Program-made: the position numbers and the translations under genes
Part shown: piece after piece, positions 29,329 through 38,350 of the stretch
How the letters are laid out: each line of letters starts with the position of its first letter
Position numbering within the stretch: position 1 is the first letter of the stretch
Origin: Aliivibrio sp. EL58
GTDB lineage: Bacteria; Pseudomonadota; Gammaproteobacteria; Enterobacterales; Vibrionaceae
Assembly: GCF_900312675.1 (NCBI RefSeq)
Contig: NZ_OMPC01000012.1
Coordinates: 109,700-173,699 of the forward strand
DNA: 64,000 nt
Reading direction: 5' to 3'
Notes under the pieces: model-generated
Told to the model about the DNA's origin: nothing
The model's input: only the letters and a program-made list of their open reading frames with translations
Databases searched by the model: none

Positions 29329-30018
29329 TTACTTGCTGAACTTTAAGGTTAAATTTGGAAATTGCTCAGCAATGTAACTACTGGCGGTATAAATTAGAAA
29401 AGCGATACCAAGCATCTCTAATGTTTCTTCAATGGTATAGCTAACGGCATAATTTAATGAGTTAATACCGTGTAACTGAGAGATTTTACCTCCAATCAGC
29501 TCAAATCCTAATGCCCCTGAAACGTAAATAACACCAGATAAGATAAGAAGGTTGCGGGTTTTGGTTGGCAGTCTAAACAAGAATTTAAAATAGGTTAACG
29601 TAAAAATGAGCAGTAAGGCCGCATAAGGAATTACCCAAGCAAAATAAAGCACACCGCTTGTATTTAAAGAATTACGAACAGGGCCTACTAACATTTCATG
29701 AAGCTCTGTCATTTCATCGAGAGCAAGAAAAAGAAATATGCCACTTAAGCCAGCCCAAGCCAAATAGGCGTCATGCTGTTTTGCATGAATATGAGCAACA
29801 AGACCGAGTAAAAGGCTGGCAACGATCATTGCACAAGAAGAGTACAGTGTTGGGATATTCATTTCTTTATCGACATTAAATAAACGGATGATTGTTTCAA
29901 TGTGAGAATACGTTAAATAATGTTCGGAAAAGATAGCAAAGGAGTTTGCCACGAAAAGTAGAGTAATAATGGAGAGGAAAAAAGTTAATAATTTTTTAGC
30001 ATTGAATTCAATATTCAC
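29329..30018 (-). CDS. Polytopic membrane protein of unknown function
   Basis: I do not recognise this 229-residue protein. About six hydrophobic segments are visible (roughly 10-30, 57-77, 85-101, 122-145, 154-176, 195-212). Three acidic/His clusters lie at or near membrane borders: LALDEMTELHEM (about 98-109), ALGFELIGGKISQLHG (about 168-183) and YTIEETLEMLGIAF (about 194-207). Such intramembrane Glu/Asp/His sets occur in membrane hydrolases and metal-dependent enzymes, but no established motif fits. The start is GTG at 30018 with AAGGTAGA upstream. It is divergent from csrD and convergent with ssb. Confidence 0.75.
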   Translation of the reverse strand: MNIEFNAKKLLTFFLSIITLLFVANSFAIFSEHYLTYSHIETIIRLFNVDKEMNIPTLYSSCAMIVASLLLGLVAHIHAKQHDAYLAWAGLSGIFLFLALDEMTELHEMLVGPVRNSLNTSGVLYFAWVIPYAALLLIFTLTYFKFLFRLPTKTRNLLILSGVIYVSGALGFELIGGKISQLHGINSLNYAVSYTIEETLEMLGIAFLIYTASSYIAEQFPNLTLKFSK

Positions 30019-30207
30019 GTATCTACCTTGTATGATCTAGGGTTTGTGCAGATTTATAAGTGTTCTGTTACTGACTTTGGGCATTGTATAGAGATGTTGG
30101 TGAAATATTTGTATTATATCTAATACGCATTTAGAGATAGTTCTAAATCTTACATGTTTAATTGTGGCATTATTCACAATCAGATTTTTTCAAGGAAGAA
30201 AAGTTTA

Positions 30208-32187
30208 ATGAGAAAGACCCCAAGTTTACGCCTAAGCAATCGCTTAATATCATTTGTCACATTAATGGTGTCAGCTGCAATCTTCATTTTGTTTATTGGT
30301 GGAACCATCTCATTTAAGCAAATTGGTAATGAATACCTTGAGCATTATTTGACTGGTGTAGTGAATGTTGTAGATGAAGAGTTACTACATCCAGAAGAAG
30401 CAGAATCAATGGCTAAGTGGCTACCTAAACTATTGAAAGCAAGTAGTGTAGTGAGCATGGAATTATCCTCTCCTACTGGTGTTGTTTATTCGTTTCAAAC
30501 ATTAGCGGTTATCCCTGATGGCAGTTTACTCTCTACAAACACGCTACCTCTTCAGATGAATAAAGGGTATTCAATTACCTTTAAATCAGTACCTCCCTAT
30601 AGTGCATTTGCCTACTCTTTAGGTGCTCTATTTTCAATAACAGCAGCTATTGCTGTCATTATCGTCTCATTATTATGGGGAGTGGTCTGGTTAAGGAAAC
30701 AGCTGCATGGTTCTGAATTATTAGAAGAACGAGGCAGAATGCTATTAGCTGGGAAGTTAGATGATTATGCTGTTGGTAACGAAGAAGAATGGCCAGCAAC
30801 GGCTAGTTTAGCGCTTGATAGTGTGATCACTGAATTAAAAGACGCACGAAAAGAGCGCAGTCGCTTCGATACGTTTATTCGTACCCATACTTTTTTAGAT
30901 CAATTGACAGGCTCTGCGAATCGAGTGTTATTCGACAGTAAACTCGAATCGACATTACAAGAATCAGACAGTCAAGGTGTTCTTTTATTATTGAAAATAA
31001 ATGGTTGGGAAGACTTAGTTGAAGAACAAGGAAAAGCGGTTGGTGATGAACTCATTGTTGAAGTCGGTAAGCAACTGAATAATTTAATCCAGCGTTACAG
31101 TGATAGCGTTCTCTCTCGTTATTATCAATCTGATTTTGCATTACTTATCCCTCAGCAATCTCTTAAAGAAGCAAAAGTAATCGCGGCTCAATGTTTAAAA
31201 ATTGTAGAGAAAATATCGCCGCCAAAAAGCTTGGATTCTGATAATTGGTGCCACATCGGCGTCAGTATGTACGTAAGTTCAGAAAGAAGAGGTCGCTTAA
31301 TGGATGAGTTAGATATGGCTCATCGTAGTGCACTATTACAGAACAATAACAGTTGGTCTCTATTTAAAAAGCAACAACAACTGACTGAGAGCTTAGGTAG
31401 TGTTCGTTGGAGAAACCTATTTGATGCTATTTTTGAGCAAGAACAATTAGTGCTGTATAAGCAATCAACTTTTCTTTTTAAAGATAATGGGCTTGAGACT
31501 CTTCACTTTGAGCTTTTTTCCCGGATAAAAGATGAAAATGGAGTGCAAATTAAAGCCTCTCGTTTCTTACCCGCGATAGAACAAGTTGGTTACCAAATAA
31601 AGTTAGATATTGCAGTATTGAAGCAGGTATTCCCGTTGCTTGCTGATCCTGATTTTTCTCAACATCATTTTTCTGTACACCTACAAGTTAAGAGTTTACA
31701 AAATCCTGTATTTGTACGACAGCTTAAAAATAGGTTATTACAAACTCCTAGAGCTCAACTTCAACGACTGAGTTTCGAGTTAACTGAAGGTCAGGTAGTG
31801 ACGTATTTAGATGCGGTAAGACCTATCGCTAAGTTATTAAAAGGATTTAGCTGTCAATTAGTTGTCGAACAAGCAGGAAGAACAATAGTAAGCACTCACT
31901 ACATTAAAGACTTGAAGGTTGATTATATTAAGCTTCACCGTAGCTTAATGAAAGATATTCACCAGCGATATGAGAATCAGTTATTTGTACGTAGTTTATT
32001 GGGCGCGTGCGAGAATACCGGCGCTAAAGTATTGGCAGTGGGAATTGAAAGTAAGAAAGAACTTAAATTATTAAAAGAGTTAGGTGTTGAAGGAGGGCAA
32101 GGCCGAATTTTTGAAGCAGAAGTTGCTCTATTCCACCAACAGGAAAAAATATCAATACCAAAAAGAAGAAATCGATGGGGAAAGTAG
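30208..32187 (+). CDS. csrD: RNase E specificity factor CsrD (MshH), degenerate GGDEF-EAL protein
   Basis: A 659-residue inner-membrane protein. Two membrane helices (about 13-36 and 140-165) flank a periplasmic domain. A HAMP-like/coiled segment follows, then a GGDEF-like domain in which the signature is replaced (RYYQSDFALL), and an EAL-like domain with ELF in place of EAL (LHFELFSRI). It is therefore not expected to make or break c-di-GMP. In E. coli the homologue promotes RNase E decay of CsrB/CsrC RNAs. The ATG at 30208 with AAGGAAG upstream is preferred over an in-frame ATG at 30154. It lies directly ahead of the MSHA genes, as in V. cholerae, where it was named MshH. Confidence 0.92.
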   Translation: MRKTPSLRLSNRLISFVTLMVSAAIFILFIGGTISFKQIGNEYLEHYLTGVVNVVDEELLHPEEAESMAKWLPKLLKASSVVSMELSSPTGVVYSFQTLAVIPDGSLLSTNTLPLQMNKGYSITFKSVPPYSAFAYSLGALFSITAAIAVIIVSLLWGVVWLRKQLHGSELLEERGRMLLAGKLDDYAVGNEEEWPATASLALDSVITELKDARKERSRFDTFIRTHTFLDQLTGSANRVLFDSKLESTLQESDSQGVLLLLKINGWEDLVEEQGKAVGDELIVEVGKQLNNLIQRYSDSVLSRYYQSDFALLIPQQSLKEAKVIAAQCLKIVEKISPPKSLDSDNWCHIGVSMYVSSERRGRLMDELDMAHRSALLQNNNSWSLFKKQQQLTESLGSVRWRNLFDAIFEQEQLVLYKQSTFLFKDNGLETLHFELFSRIKDENGVQIKASRFLPAIEQVGYQIKLDIAVLKQVFPLLADPDFSQHHFSVHLQVKSLQNPVFVRQLKNRLLQTPRAQLQRLSFELTEGQVVTYLDAVRPIAKLLKGFSCQLVVEQAGRTIVSTHYIKDLKVDYIKLHRSLMKDIHQRYENQLFVRSLLGACENTGAKVLAVGIESKKELKLLKELGVEGGQGRIFEAEVALFHQQEKISIPKRRNRWGK

Positions 32188-32297
32188 GAACTTTCTTAAT
32201 TTGTAGATAATCTCATATCAGACAGGAATAGAATGTTGTATTATCTTGCGCTATATGTCTTGGCTTGTTAATACCATTGAAATAACGCAGTAGAGAA

Positions 32298-33764
32298 ATG
32301 AGCAATATAATGAATATGATGGATGCATTAAAAAAACTGAAGCTATCTCGTTCAGTAAAGACAACAACATCGATTGTGATATTGCAAGGTGGTATTTATA
32401 TCGCAAAAAGTGATGCTAATGATGAACTTAAATCGCATCACTTTACTCCTGTTGAACAATCACATAATTGGAAAGAAGCTCTAATTAGTGCTTGTCAGGA
32501 TATGGCTATATCAGATTGTAATGCGAATATTGTGATAGGTTCGCATTTATACCAATCTTTCCAAATTGATAACCCGAATCTACCAAAAGAAGAGTTGGTT
32601 GGCGCTTTACCTTTTTTAGTTAAGGATCTGATCTCTGATCGTGTTGCAGATATTGTCGCTGATGGAATCGAGACGATTAATGGCAAGATGCAAGTATACA
32701 TTTCTCAATTAGCTACGATTCAAGCCCTACTTGAGTTACTAAAGCCGCTTTCAATTAATATCGTCAATGTCACCCCTGATGAATTGGTTTGGGGGCACGC
32801 CAAAAAAGAAGACGATAGCTTCATGCTATTAACCCACAATAAATCAGCTGAATTTAAGTTACTTGCTTTTAGTGAAGAGCGTTTGCACCTCAACCGTTCT
32901 TTACGTGGAATTATGGCTCCATTAACGGGTGATAATGCAAATAGCTTTCAATTAGATAGTTTAGCATTGGAATTACAACGCTCATTGGACTATCTCAGTG
33001 CTCAGCTGCATAGCGTTAATATTAACCACTTATACTTTCGTTGTGATGATGAAGACGATGCGATTTTAGCATCAGAATTACAGAATCGTTTAGGTGTGAA
33101 AGTTGCTTCACTTTTGGTTGATGAACCACGAGTATTTCGATCTGGAGAATTGCTAGCTTGGCTTGGATTATTTAATCAATCAAGTGTCAATTTATACAGT
33201 GATAGATTAAAACCGAAAGCGGATTATTTCACTCTACAAAATGTAATGATTAGCTGGGGTGTAGGCCTTGTTATTGCGGCGATGATTGTTGGTTTTTATC
33301 AGTGGAAATTAATCAATTTAGAAGAACGCACGCAATTGCTCGCATCTCAAGAAAGTCGCCATAAACAAGAATTGTCAGTATTAAATAAAAAACTAGAAGG
33401 GCATAAACCTTCTGCTGCAAAATTAGCGGCAATTAAGCGCTTAAAAGAAGACATTGAATCGAAACGTGCATCGTTGAAAGTGATTGATAATTTTGATGAG
33501 GGAATGCAGATCGGTTATTCCGGTGTTATGAGTAACTTAACTCAACTCGGAAAAGGAAATATCTCTCTGACAAAAATCTATATTTCAGGTGAAGATGTTA
33601 ACTTTACGGGTTATGCACGAACGCCAGATGTTATCCCTAATTGGGTGCAAAGCTTTGAAAGTGAACTGCACTTAGTGGGCAGAACCTTCGACCAATTAGA
33701 AATCAAAACAGATGAGAAAGGCTTAGTGTCATTTATCTTAAACACTAAAGTGGCAAAGGAATAA
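32298..33764 (+). CDS. mshI: MSHA biogenesis protein MshI (PilM/GspL-like)
   Basis: A 488-residue inner-membrane assembly protein of the MSHA type IV pilus. The cytoplasmic N-terminal part (about 1-310) has an actin-like PilM/GspL-type fold signature. One membrane helix (VGLVIAAMIVGFYQW, about 320-335) follows. A coiled-coil and periplasmic domain then resembles PilN. It probably links the ATPase side to MshJ and the secretin. It is the first gene of the mshIJKLMNEGF group; MshJ follows after two bases. ATG 32298 is used; in-frame ATGs at codons 5, 7 and 8 are possible alternatives. Confidence 0.92.
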   Translation: MSNIMNMMDALKKLKLSRSVKTTTSIVILQGGIYIAKSDANDELKSHHFTPVEQSHNWKEALISACQDMAISDCNANIVIGSHLYQSFQIDNPNLPKEELVGALPFLVKDLISDRVADIVADGIETINGKMQVYISQLATIQALLELLKPLSINIVNVTPDELVWGHAKKEDDSFMLLTHNKSAEFKLLAFSEERLHLNRSLRGIMAPLTGDNANSFQLDSLALELQRSLDYLSAQLHSVNINHLYFRCDDEDDAILASELQNRLGVKVASLLVDEPRVFRSGELLAWLGLFNQSSVNLYSDRLKPKADYFTLQNVMISWGVGLVIAAMIVGFYQWKLINLEERTQLLASQESRHKQELSVLNKKLEGHKPSAAKLAAIKRLKEDIESKRASLKVIDNFDEGMQIGYSGVMSNLTQLGKGNISLTKIYISGEDVNFTGYARTPDVIPNWVQSFESELHLVGRTFDQLEIKTDEKGLVSFILNTKVAKE

Positions 33765-33766
33765 TC

Positions 33767-34405
33767 ATGGAACATTGGATTAAAGCCAAAGAGGCATTCT
33801 CTGCACTTTCGCAAAGAGAAAAAATACTAATTACTTTAGTTGGTTGGGTTGCTGTGATTTTTATTTCATTAACCTTTCTTGTTGAACCTAAAATCGCCCA
33901 ATATCAAAAAGTGGAACGAGATATTACCCGTTTAAACAACTCGATTTCATCGTTAAAGCAACAAATTGAATTGGCTCAATTTAGGCTACAAAAAGATCCA
34001 AATGTAGAGATTAATGAACAATACCAAGCGTTAACGCTAGAGAGTCAAGATCTCGCAGAATTGCTTTCAAATCGAGTGGCTGCTTTAGTATCGCCTAGTC
34101 AAATGGCTCAGCTGCTGGAAACCGTGCTACAAGAATCATCAAAGTTAACCTTACTTTCAATGAGTACGCTACGTTCAGAGCGTTTATTGGATGAAAATAA
34201 TGTTGCTGGCTATTACATTCATCCTGTGAAGTTGGTTTTATCAGGAAACTATTTTGATATAGAAGCTTATTTATCTAGTTTAGAAGCGTTGCCTGTGAAG
34301 TATTATTGGCGAAATTTTAACTATGAAGTTAAAAAATACCCAATAGCAGAACTTAGTATAGAGGTTTATACGCTAGGTTCGAGTAAAGGATTTATTGGCG
34401 GCTAA
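33767..34405 (+). CDS. mshJ: MSHA biogenesis protein MshJ (PilO/GspM-like)
   Basis: A 212-residue bitopic inner-membrane protein. A short cytoplasmic N terminus precedes a membrane helix at about 22-40 (ILITLVGWVAVIFISLTFLV). A coiled coil (about 45-110) and a C-terminal ferredoxin-like PilO-type domain (KLVLSGNYFDIEAYLSSLEAL) follow. It should pair with MshI to form the periplasmic alignment complex. It follows mshI by two bases and is followed immediately by mshK. Confidence 0.9.
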   Translation: MEHWIKAKEAFSALSQREKILITLVGWVAVIFISLTFLVEPKIAQYQKVERDITRLNNSISSLKQQIELAQFRLQKDPNVEINEQYQALTLESQDLAELLSNRVAALVSPSQMAQLLETVLQESSKLTLLSMSTLRSERLLDENNVAGYYIHPVKLVLSGNYFDIEAYLSSLEALPVKYYWRNFNYEVKKYPIAELSIEVYTLGSSKGFIGG

Positions 34406-34406
34406 T

Positions 34407-34742
34407 ATGAAAAATATTTTTTTAGTTTTATTGCTATTCTCAGCTTCGTCTTACGCATCAGATGCTACGGTTGGGCATGATCCTACTGAGCCTCTAAGTT
34501 GGATAAAACCAGAACCAGTAAAGAAAAAAGTGGTTAAGAAACGCCAGTATTTTCCTTCATTACAAGCAATCAGTTGTACTGGGCAGTCAAATTGTTATGC
34601 CGTGCTGGATGATAAGTCAGTGACAAAAGGCGACAAAATATCAGGTTACACTTTATTAGCGATTAACGAAGAAAGCGTTTCGATTGGCCGTTCTGGTAAG
34701 CAGTGGCAACTTTCTCTATTTTCACAAGATATTAAGAATTAA
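34407..34742 (+). CDS. mshK: MSHA biogenesis protein MshK
   Basis: A 111-residue periplasmic protein with a signal peptide (MKNIFLVLLLFSASSYAS) and then a PilP/GspC-like small domain (YTLLAINEESVSIGRSGKQW). It carries one Cys pair (SCTGQSNC). It probably bridges the inner-membrane complex and the MshL secretin. The ATG at 34407, one base after the mshJ stop, gives a clean signal peptide. A TTG at 34395 with AAAGGA upstream is a possible alternative adding four residues. Confidence 0.87.
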   Translation: MKNIFLVLLLFSASSYASDATVGHDPTEPLSWIKPEPVKKKVVKKRQYFPSLQAISCTGQSNCYAVLDDKSVTKGDKISGYTLLAINEESVSIGRSGKQWQLSLFSQDIKN

Positions 34743-34753
34743 GGTTTGTAATA

Positions 34754-36391
34754 ATGAAAGTACGTAATGTCATCATTAGCTTCATGGTAGCGTCATTAGC
34801 GGGCTGCTCAATGGGGCACCGTGATCCCGTTGAAATTAAACAGACTTTAGATCAATCTATTAATGAAAATGGTGGCCAGTTATTAGCTGATTTGCCAGCT
34901 TCAGTACAGGCTGATTTAATGCCTGATTTGAATGCGCCGAGTATTGAAATAGATGAACCAGTTAAACGTTTTAGAGTAAAAGCTAACGGAGTCAGCGCTA
35001 AAGCTTTCTTTACTAGTCTCGTTAAAGGCACTGAATACAGCGTTGTAATACATCCTAAAGTTTCTGGTCGTATAACAATGAATGTTAATGATGTTACCTT
35101 AGACGAAGTTTTATCTTCGGTTGAAGATTTGTATGGCTATGAAATTGTAAAGTCAGATAAAATATTACAAGTTTATCCAGCGACAATCCGCACAGAAACA
35201 ATCCCTATTGATTATTTGCAGCTTACTCGTAAAGGTCGCTCATTAACGACGATAACAACGGGCTCTATTACTAATTCTGATAGCAATTCATCATCAAGTA
35301 ATAGTGATAACTCAAATTCAAGCGGTAATTCGTCTTCATCATCTTCTGCTACTGGCGGAACTGAAATTGAAACCACCAGTGAAAGTGACTTCTGGACAGA
35401 ATTAGAGAAAGCAGTATCAGTGATGATCGGAAATGGTTCAGGTCGTAGTGTTGTAACCTCTCCACAAGCGAGTGTTATTACTATTACCGCCTCTCCTGAT
35501 GAGTTACGTAAAGTTAAACAATTTTTAGGTGTTTCTCATAAACGCTTGCAACGTCAGGTTATTTTAGAAGCTAAATTGCTTGAAGTAACATTAAGTGACG
35601 GCTATCAGCAAGGTATTAATTGGTCAAATTTAACCGGTTCAATTGGCGGTACGGATATTATCTTCGGCCAAACTCCAGGAACAACAGCTGGGGCTTTACC
35701 GGGTATGGATGCGATTGGGTCCTTATTAGGAGGCCAAACTAACATCACTGTTTCAGATGGGAATTTTGAAGCGGTTCTTAGTTTTATGGATACTCAAGGT
35801 GATTTGAATGTACTTTCGAGTCCTCGTGTTACTGCTGCAAATAATCAAAAAGCCGTAATTAAAGTCGGTCGTGATGAATATTTTGTTACTGATGTATCAA
35901 GCGTTACAGGCAGTGGTGATAATTCAAATGCATCGCCGGAAGTGACTCTAACTCCATTTTTCTCTGGTATTTCATTAGATGTGACTCCTCAAATCGATGA
36001 TAAAGGCAATGTAATGTTGCATGTACATCCTTCTGTTATTGATGTTGAAACTGAAATTAAAGAGATCGGCTTGGGTGATGTAGGTGGTGTGCTTCAGCTA
36101 CCGCTAGCGAAAAGCTCAATCCGTGAGTCTGACTCTGTTATCCGTGCAAAAAGTGGCGATGTGGTGGTTATTGGTGGTTTGATGAAATCTCAAACTGTTG
36201 ACCAAGTATCTAAAGTTCCATTCTTAGGTGATATCCCTGCATTAGGTCATTTATTCCGTAATGTAAGTCAACTTACTCAAAAAACAGAACTGGTTATTTT
36301 ATTAAAACCAACGGTTGTTGGTGTTGATACTTGGCAAGAAGAGTTAGAGCGTTCTCGTGATTTATTGCAAGAATGGTTCCCTGACGAGTAA
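34754..36391 (+). CDS. mshL: MSHA outer-membrane secretin MshL (lipoprotein)
   Basis: A 545-residue secretin forming the pilus pore. The lipoprotein signal has its lipobox at LAGC (Cys18). N-terminal secretin/TonB short domain and N1-type domains come first. A Ser/Asn-rich low-complexity linker lies at about 170-200 (DNA 35264-35360). The C-terminal secretin domain has VLSSPRVTAANNQKAVIKVG, VMLHVHPSV and VVVIGGLMKSQT. It follows mshK closely. The low-complexity linker is longer than needed for the fold and may vary between strains. Confidence 0.95.
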   Translation: MKVRNVIISFMVASLAGCSMGHRDPVEIKQTLDQSINENGGQLLADLPASVQADLMPDLNAPSIEIDEPVKRFRVKANGVSAKAFFTSLVKGTEYSVVIHPKVSGRITMNVNDVTLDEVLSSVEDLYGYEIVKSDKILQVYPATIRTETIPIDYLQLTRKGRSLTTITTGSITNSDSNSSSSNSDNSNSSGNSSSSSSATGGTEIETTSESDFWTELEKAVSVMIGNGSGRSVVTSPQASVITITASPDELRKVKQFLGVSHKRLQRQVILEAKLLEVTLSDGYQQGINWSNLTGSIGGTDIIFGQTPGTTAGALPGMDAIGSLLGGQTNITVSDGNFEAVLSFMDTQGDLNVLSSPRVTAANNQKAVIKVGRDEYFVTDVSSVTGSGDNSNASPEVTLTPFFSGISLDVTPQIDDKGNVMLHVHPSVIDVETEIKEIGLGDVGGVLQLPLAKSSIRESDSVIRAKSGDVVVIGGLMKSQTVDQVSKVPFLGDIPALGHLFRNVSQLTQKTELVILLKPTVVGVDTWQEELERSRDLLQEWFPDE

Positions 36392-36399
36392 TCACAACG

Positions 36400-36433
36400 T
36401 TTATGTATGAACAACATTTATGTATGAACAACA
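36400..36433 (+). repeat. 17-bp perfect tandem duplication across the mshM start
   Basis: TTTATGTATGAACAACA occurs twice in direct succession (36400-36416 and 36417-36433). Each copy has ATG TAT GAA CAA CA, the beginning of mshM. As 17 is not a multiple of three, the upstream ATG (36403) is out of frame with mshM and would end after 13 codons at TAA. Only the downstream ATG (36420) opens mshM. Confidence 0.95.
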
Positions 36434-37268
36434 TTTCGGTTTAAAGCAGTTACCTTTTACCTTAACGCCGAACACCTCTCTTTTTCATGGATTATTGCCT
36501 CATTATGAGGCGATAAAAATGGTATTGTCTGCCATCTCTATGGGAGAGGGAGTCATTAAAGTCACTGGTGAGATTGGCACGGGTAAAACGCTGGTTTGTC
36601 GAATGTTGATGAGTCAGTTACCTGCGAATGTTGAGTTACTTTATCTTCCAAATCCGATGATGAATGGTCATGAGTTACGTCAAGCATTAGCTAAAGAGCT
36701 ATGGATTGATCAAGGCGGTGATGGTGTCGCATTGACTGACCGCATTCATGATCGGCTGATTGATTTACAAGCGGAAGGAAAAACCGCTGTTGTTTTTCTT
36801 GATGAGGCGCAAGCACTCAGTGATGAAGCTCTAGAAACCTTGCGTCTATTTGGAAATCTTGAAACTGACTATACCAAGTTATTGCAAATTGTTTTGTTTG
36901 GGCAGCCAGAACTAGATGAGAGATTACAGCAATACCACTTACGTCAACTTAGGCAGCGAATTACTTTTTCCGCATCGCTACGCGTATTAAATGTAAGTGA
37001 AACCGTGGCGTACATTAATTATAGAATGTCTGAATCTGGCTGTGAGAATAACCCCTTTACGCTTTCTCTGATGAAAGCTATTTGGCGGGCAAGTGGTGGC
37101 GTACCACGATTAATTAATCAACTATGCCATAAAGCTCTACTTATTTCTTTTTCTGAAGAGTTAGAGAGAGTATCAGCTAAGTCCGTATTTAATGCCATTT
37201 TAGATACAACTGATACCGCCAAACCTACGTATTATTTCCCCACATTTTGGGGTTGGAGAGCATCGTGA
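36420..37268 (+). CDS. mshM: MSHA biogenesis ATPase MshM (ExeA/GspA family)
   Basis: A 282-residue AAA-type ATPase. The N terminus MYEQHFGLKQLPFTLTP is typical of the ExeA/MshM family. The Walker A GEIGTGKT is at about 47-54, and the Walker B VVFLDEAQAL at about 123-132. A C-terminal lid region (GGVPRLINQLCHKALL) completes the domain. The family helps secretin assembly with peptidoglycan-binding partners. There is no good Shine-Dalgarno before ATG 36420, because a 17-bp duplication places an out-of-frame ATG between it and the mshL end. It overlaps mshN by four bases. Confidence 0.92.
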   Translation: MYEQHFGLKQLPFTLTPNTSLFHGLLPHYEAIKMVLSAISMGEGVIKVTGEIGTGKTLVCRMLMSQLPANVELLYLPNPMMNGHELRQALAKELWIDQGGDGVALTDRIHDRLIDLQAEGKTAVVFLDEAQALSDEALETLRLFGNLETDYTKLLQIVLFGQPELDERLQQYHLRQLRQRITFSASLRVLNVSETVAYINYRMSESGCENNPFTLSLMKAIWRASGGVPRLINQLCHKALLISFSEELERVSAKSVFNAILDTTDTAKPTYYFPTFWGWRAS

Positions 37269-38350
37269 GTGCCACTAATAAAGCCTTGTTGAATATTACT
37301 AAACAAGATGTAAATGAAGGTGTTCAAAAGAGCATTTCTCCAGCACATATTCCAAATGTTGAATCTAAATTTAAAGCCTCTTTCTTTTTTGCTATTGGAG
37401 TGATTAGTTCACTCTCTCTTATTGGCTGGGCGAGCTTAGGTGATACTTCAAACCCTATTCAAGAAGAGGTGCCCGCTACACGAGTATCGACAGGAGCACC
37501 TATTTTATCTCTCTCGCCTACGCAAAAAGTAGCCAATAAAGAGATCAGCTCTATTTATAAAGATAAAGCACTTGAGCCCATTTCTATTGCGAGAGAACAG
37601 AAATCAGAAAATAGAGAAGCGCAGCCTGCAAAAGTTACTACATCGGCTGTTAGCTATACCGCGAATACAAAAACAGCATCAGTAACACCTAAAAAAGAGT
37701 CGGTCATCCCCAAGACCCCACAAGAGAAGGCAACAGAAGATTTTTTTGTGGAAGAAGTTGAATTATTACCATCAGATTTAGCGCAAAAAAGTCGTTACGT
37801 AGCTAAGAATGCGTTAGATAGATCTGATTTTAAAGAGGCAATGAAAGCGTACTATACGGTTTTAAAATATCAGCCTAGTGATGAGGAATCACGAAAGAAA
37901 CTCGCGGCATTATTGTATGGCAAGCGAGAAGTACAAGAATCTGCGGCGGTATTACAACAAGGGATTAAGCTTGACCATAACAGTGTCTCTTTGCGTTTAG
38001 CGTTGTCGAGTTTATTGCAAAAAGAAAAACAGCCTGAAGCCGCTTTGTCAGTGTTAGAGTTCATACCTGTAGAGGCCGATGTTGATTATCTTGCTACTCG
38101 TGGCGGATTGGCTCAACAGCTAAAGCTGATGGACTTGGCAAAAGAAAGTTACCAAATGCTAGTAGAGAAAGAACCCGATAATGGTCGCTGGTGGCTTGGC
38201 CTAGCGATAGTTTATGAAAGAGAGGCGCAAGTAAAGAAAGCGTACGAGACTTATCAAGCCGCATTGATTAAACCTGGATTATCTCGCTCATCTCAGGTGT
38301 TCATAAGAGATAGAATTAAATTATTAGCAACAATGGAAGGAAATGAATAA
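37265..38350 (+). CDS. mshN: MSHA biogenesis protein MshN (TPR protein)
   Basis: A 361-residue bitopic protein. The cytoplasmic N terminus precedes a single membrane helix at about 36-54 (FFFAIGVISSLSLIGWA). A Pro/Thr/Lys-rich linker (about 60-160) and four or more TPR units (about 175-350, for example RSDFKEAMKAYYTVLKYQPSD) follow. It is probably a periplasmic scaffold for pilus assembly. The start chosen is GTG 37265, forming a GTGA overlap with the mshM stop and preceded by GGAGAG. The longer TTG reading at 37247 has no support. Confidence 0.9.
   Translation: MSATNKALLNITKQDVNEGVQKSISPAHIPNVESKFKASFFFAIGVISSLSLIGWASLGDTSNPIQEEVPATRVSTGAPILSLSPTQKVANKEISSIYKDKALEPISIAREQKSENREAQPAKVTTSAVSYTANTKTASVTPKKESVIPKTPQEKATEDFFVEEVELLPSDLAQKSRYVAKNALDRSDFKEAMKAYYTVLKYQPSDEESRKKLAALLYGKREVQESAAVLQQGIKLDHNSVSLRLALSSLLQKEKQPEAALSVLEFIPVEADVDYLATRGGLAQQLKLMDLAKESYQMLVEKEPDNGRWWLGLAIVYEREAQVKKAYETYQAALIKPGLSRSSQVFIRDRIKLLATMEGNE

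Noticed and set aside
30208-32187. csrD product as an active diguanylate cyclase or phosphodiesterase
   Set aside because: GGDEF is replaced by YQSDF and EAL by ELF, matching the known catalytically inactive CsrD.
35264-35360. Ser/Asn-rich stretch in mshL as a microsatellite or inserted element
   Set aside because: It is an in-frame low-complexity linker with mixed codons and no exact repeat unit.
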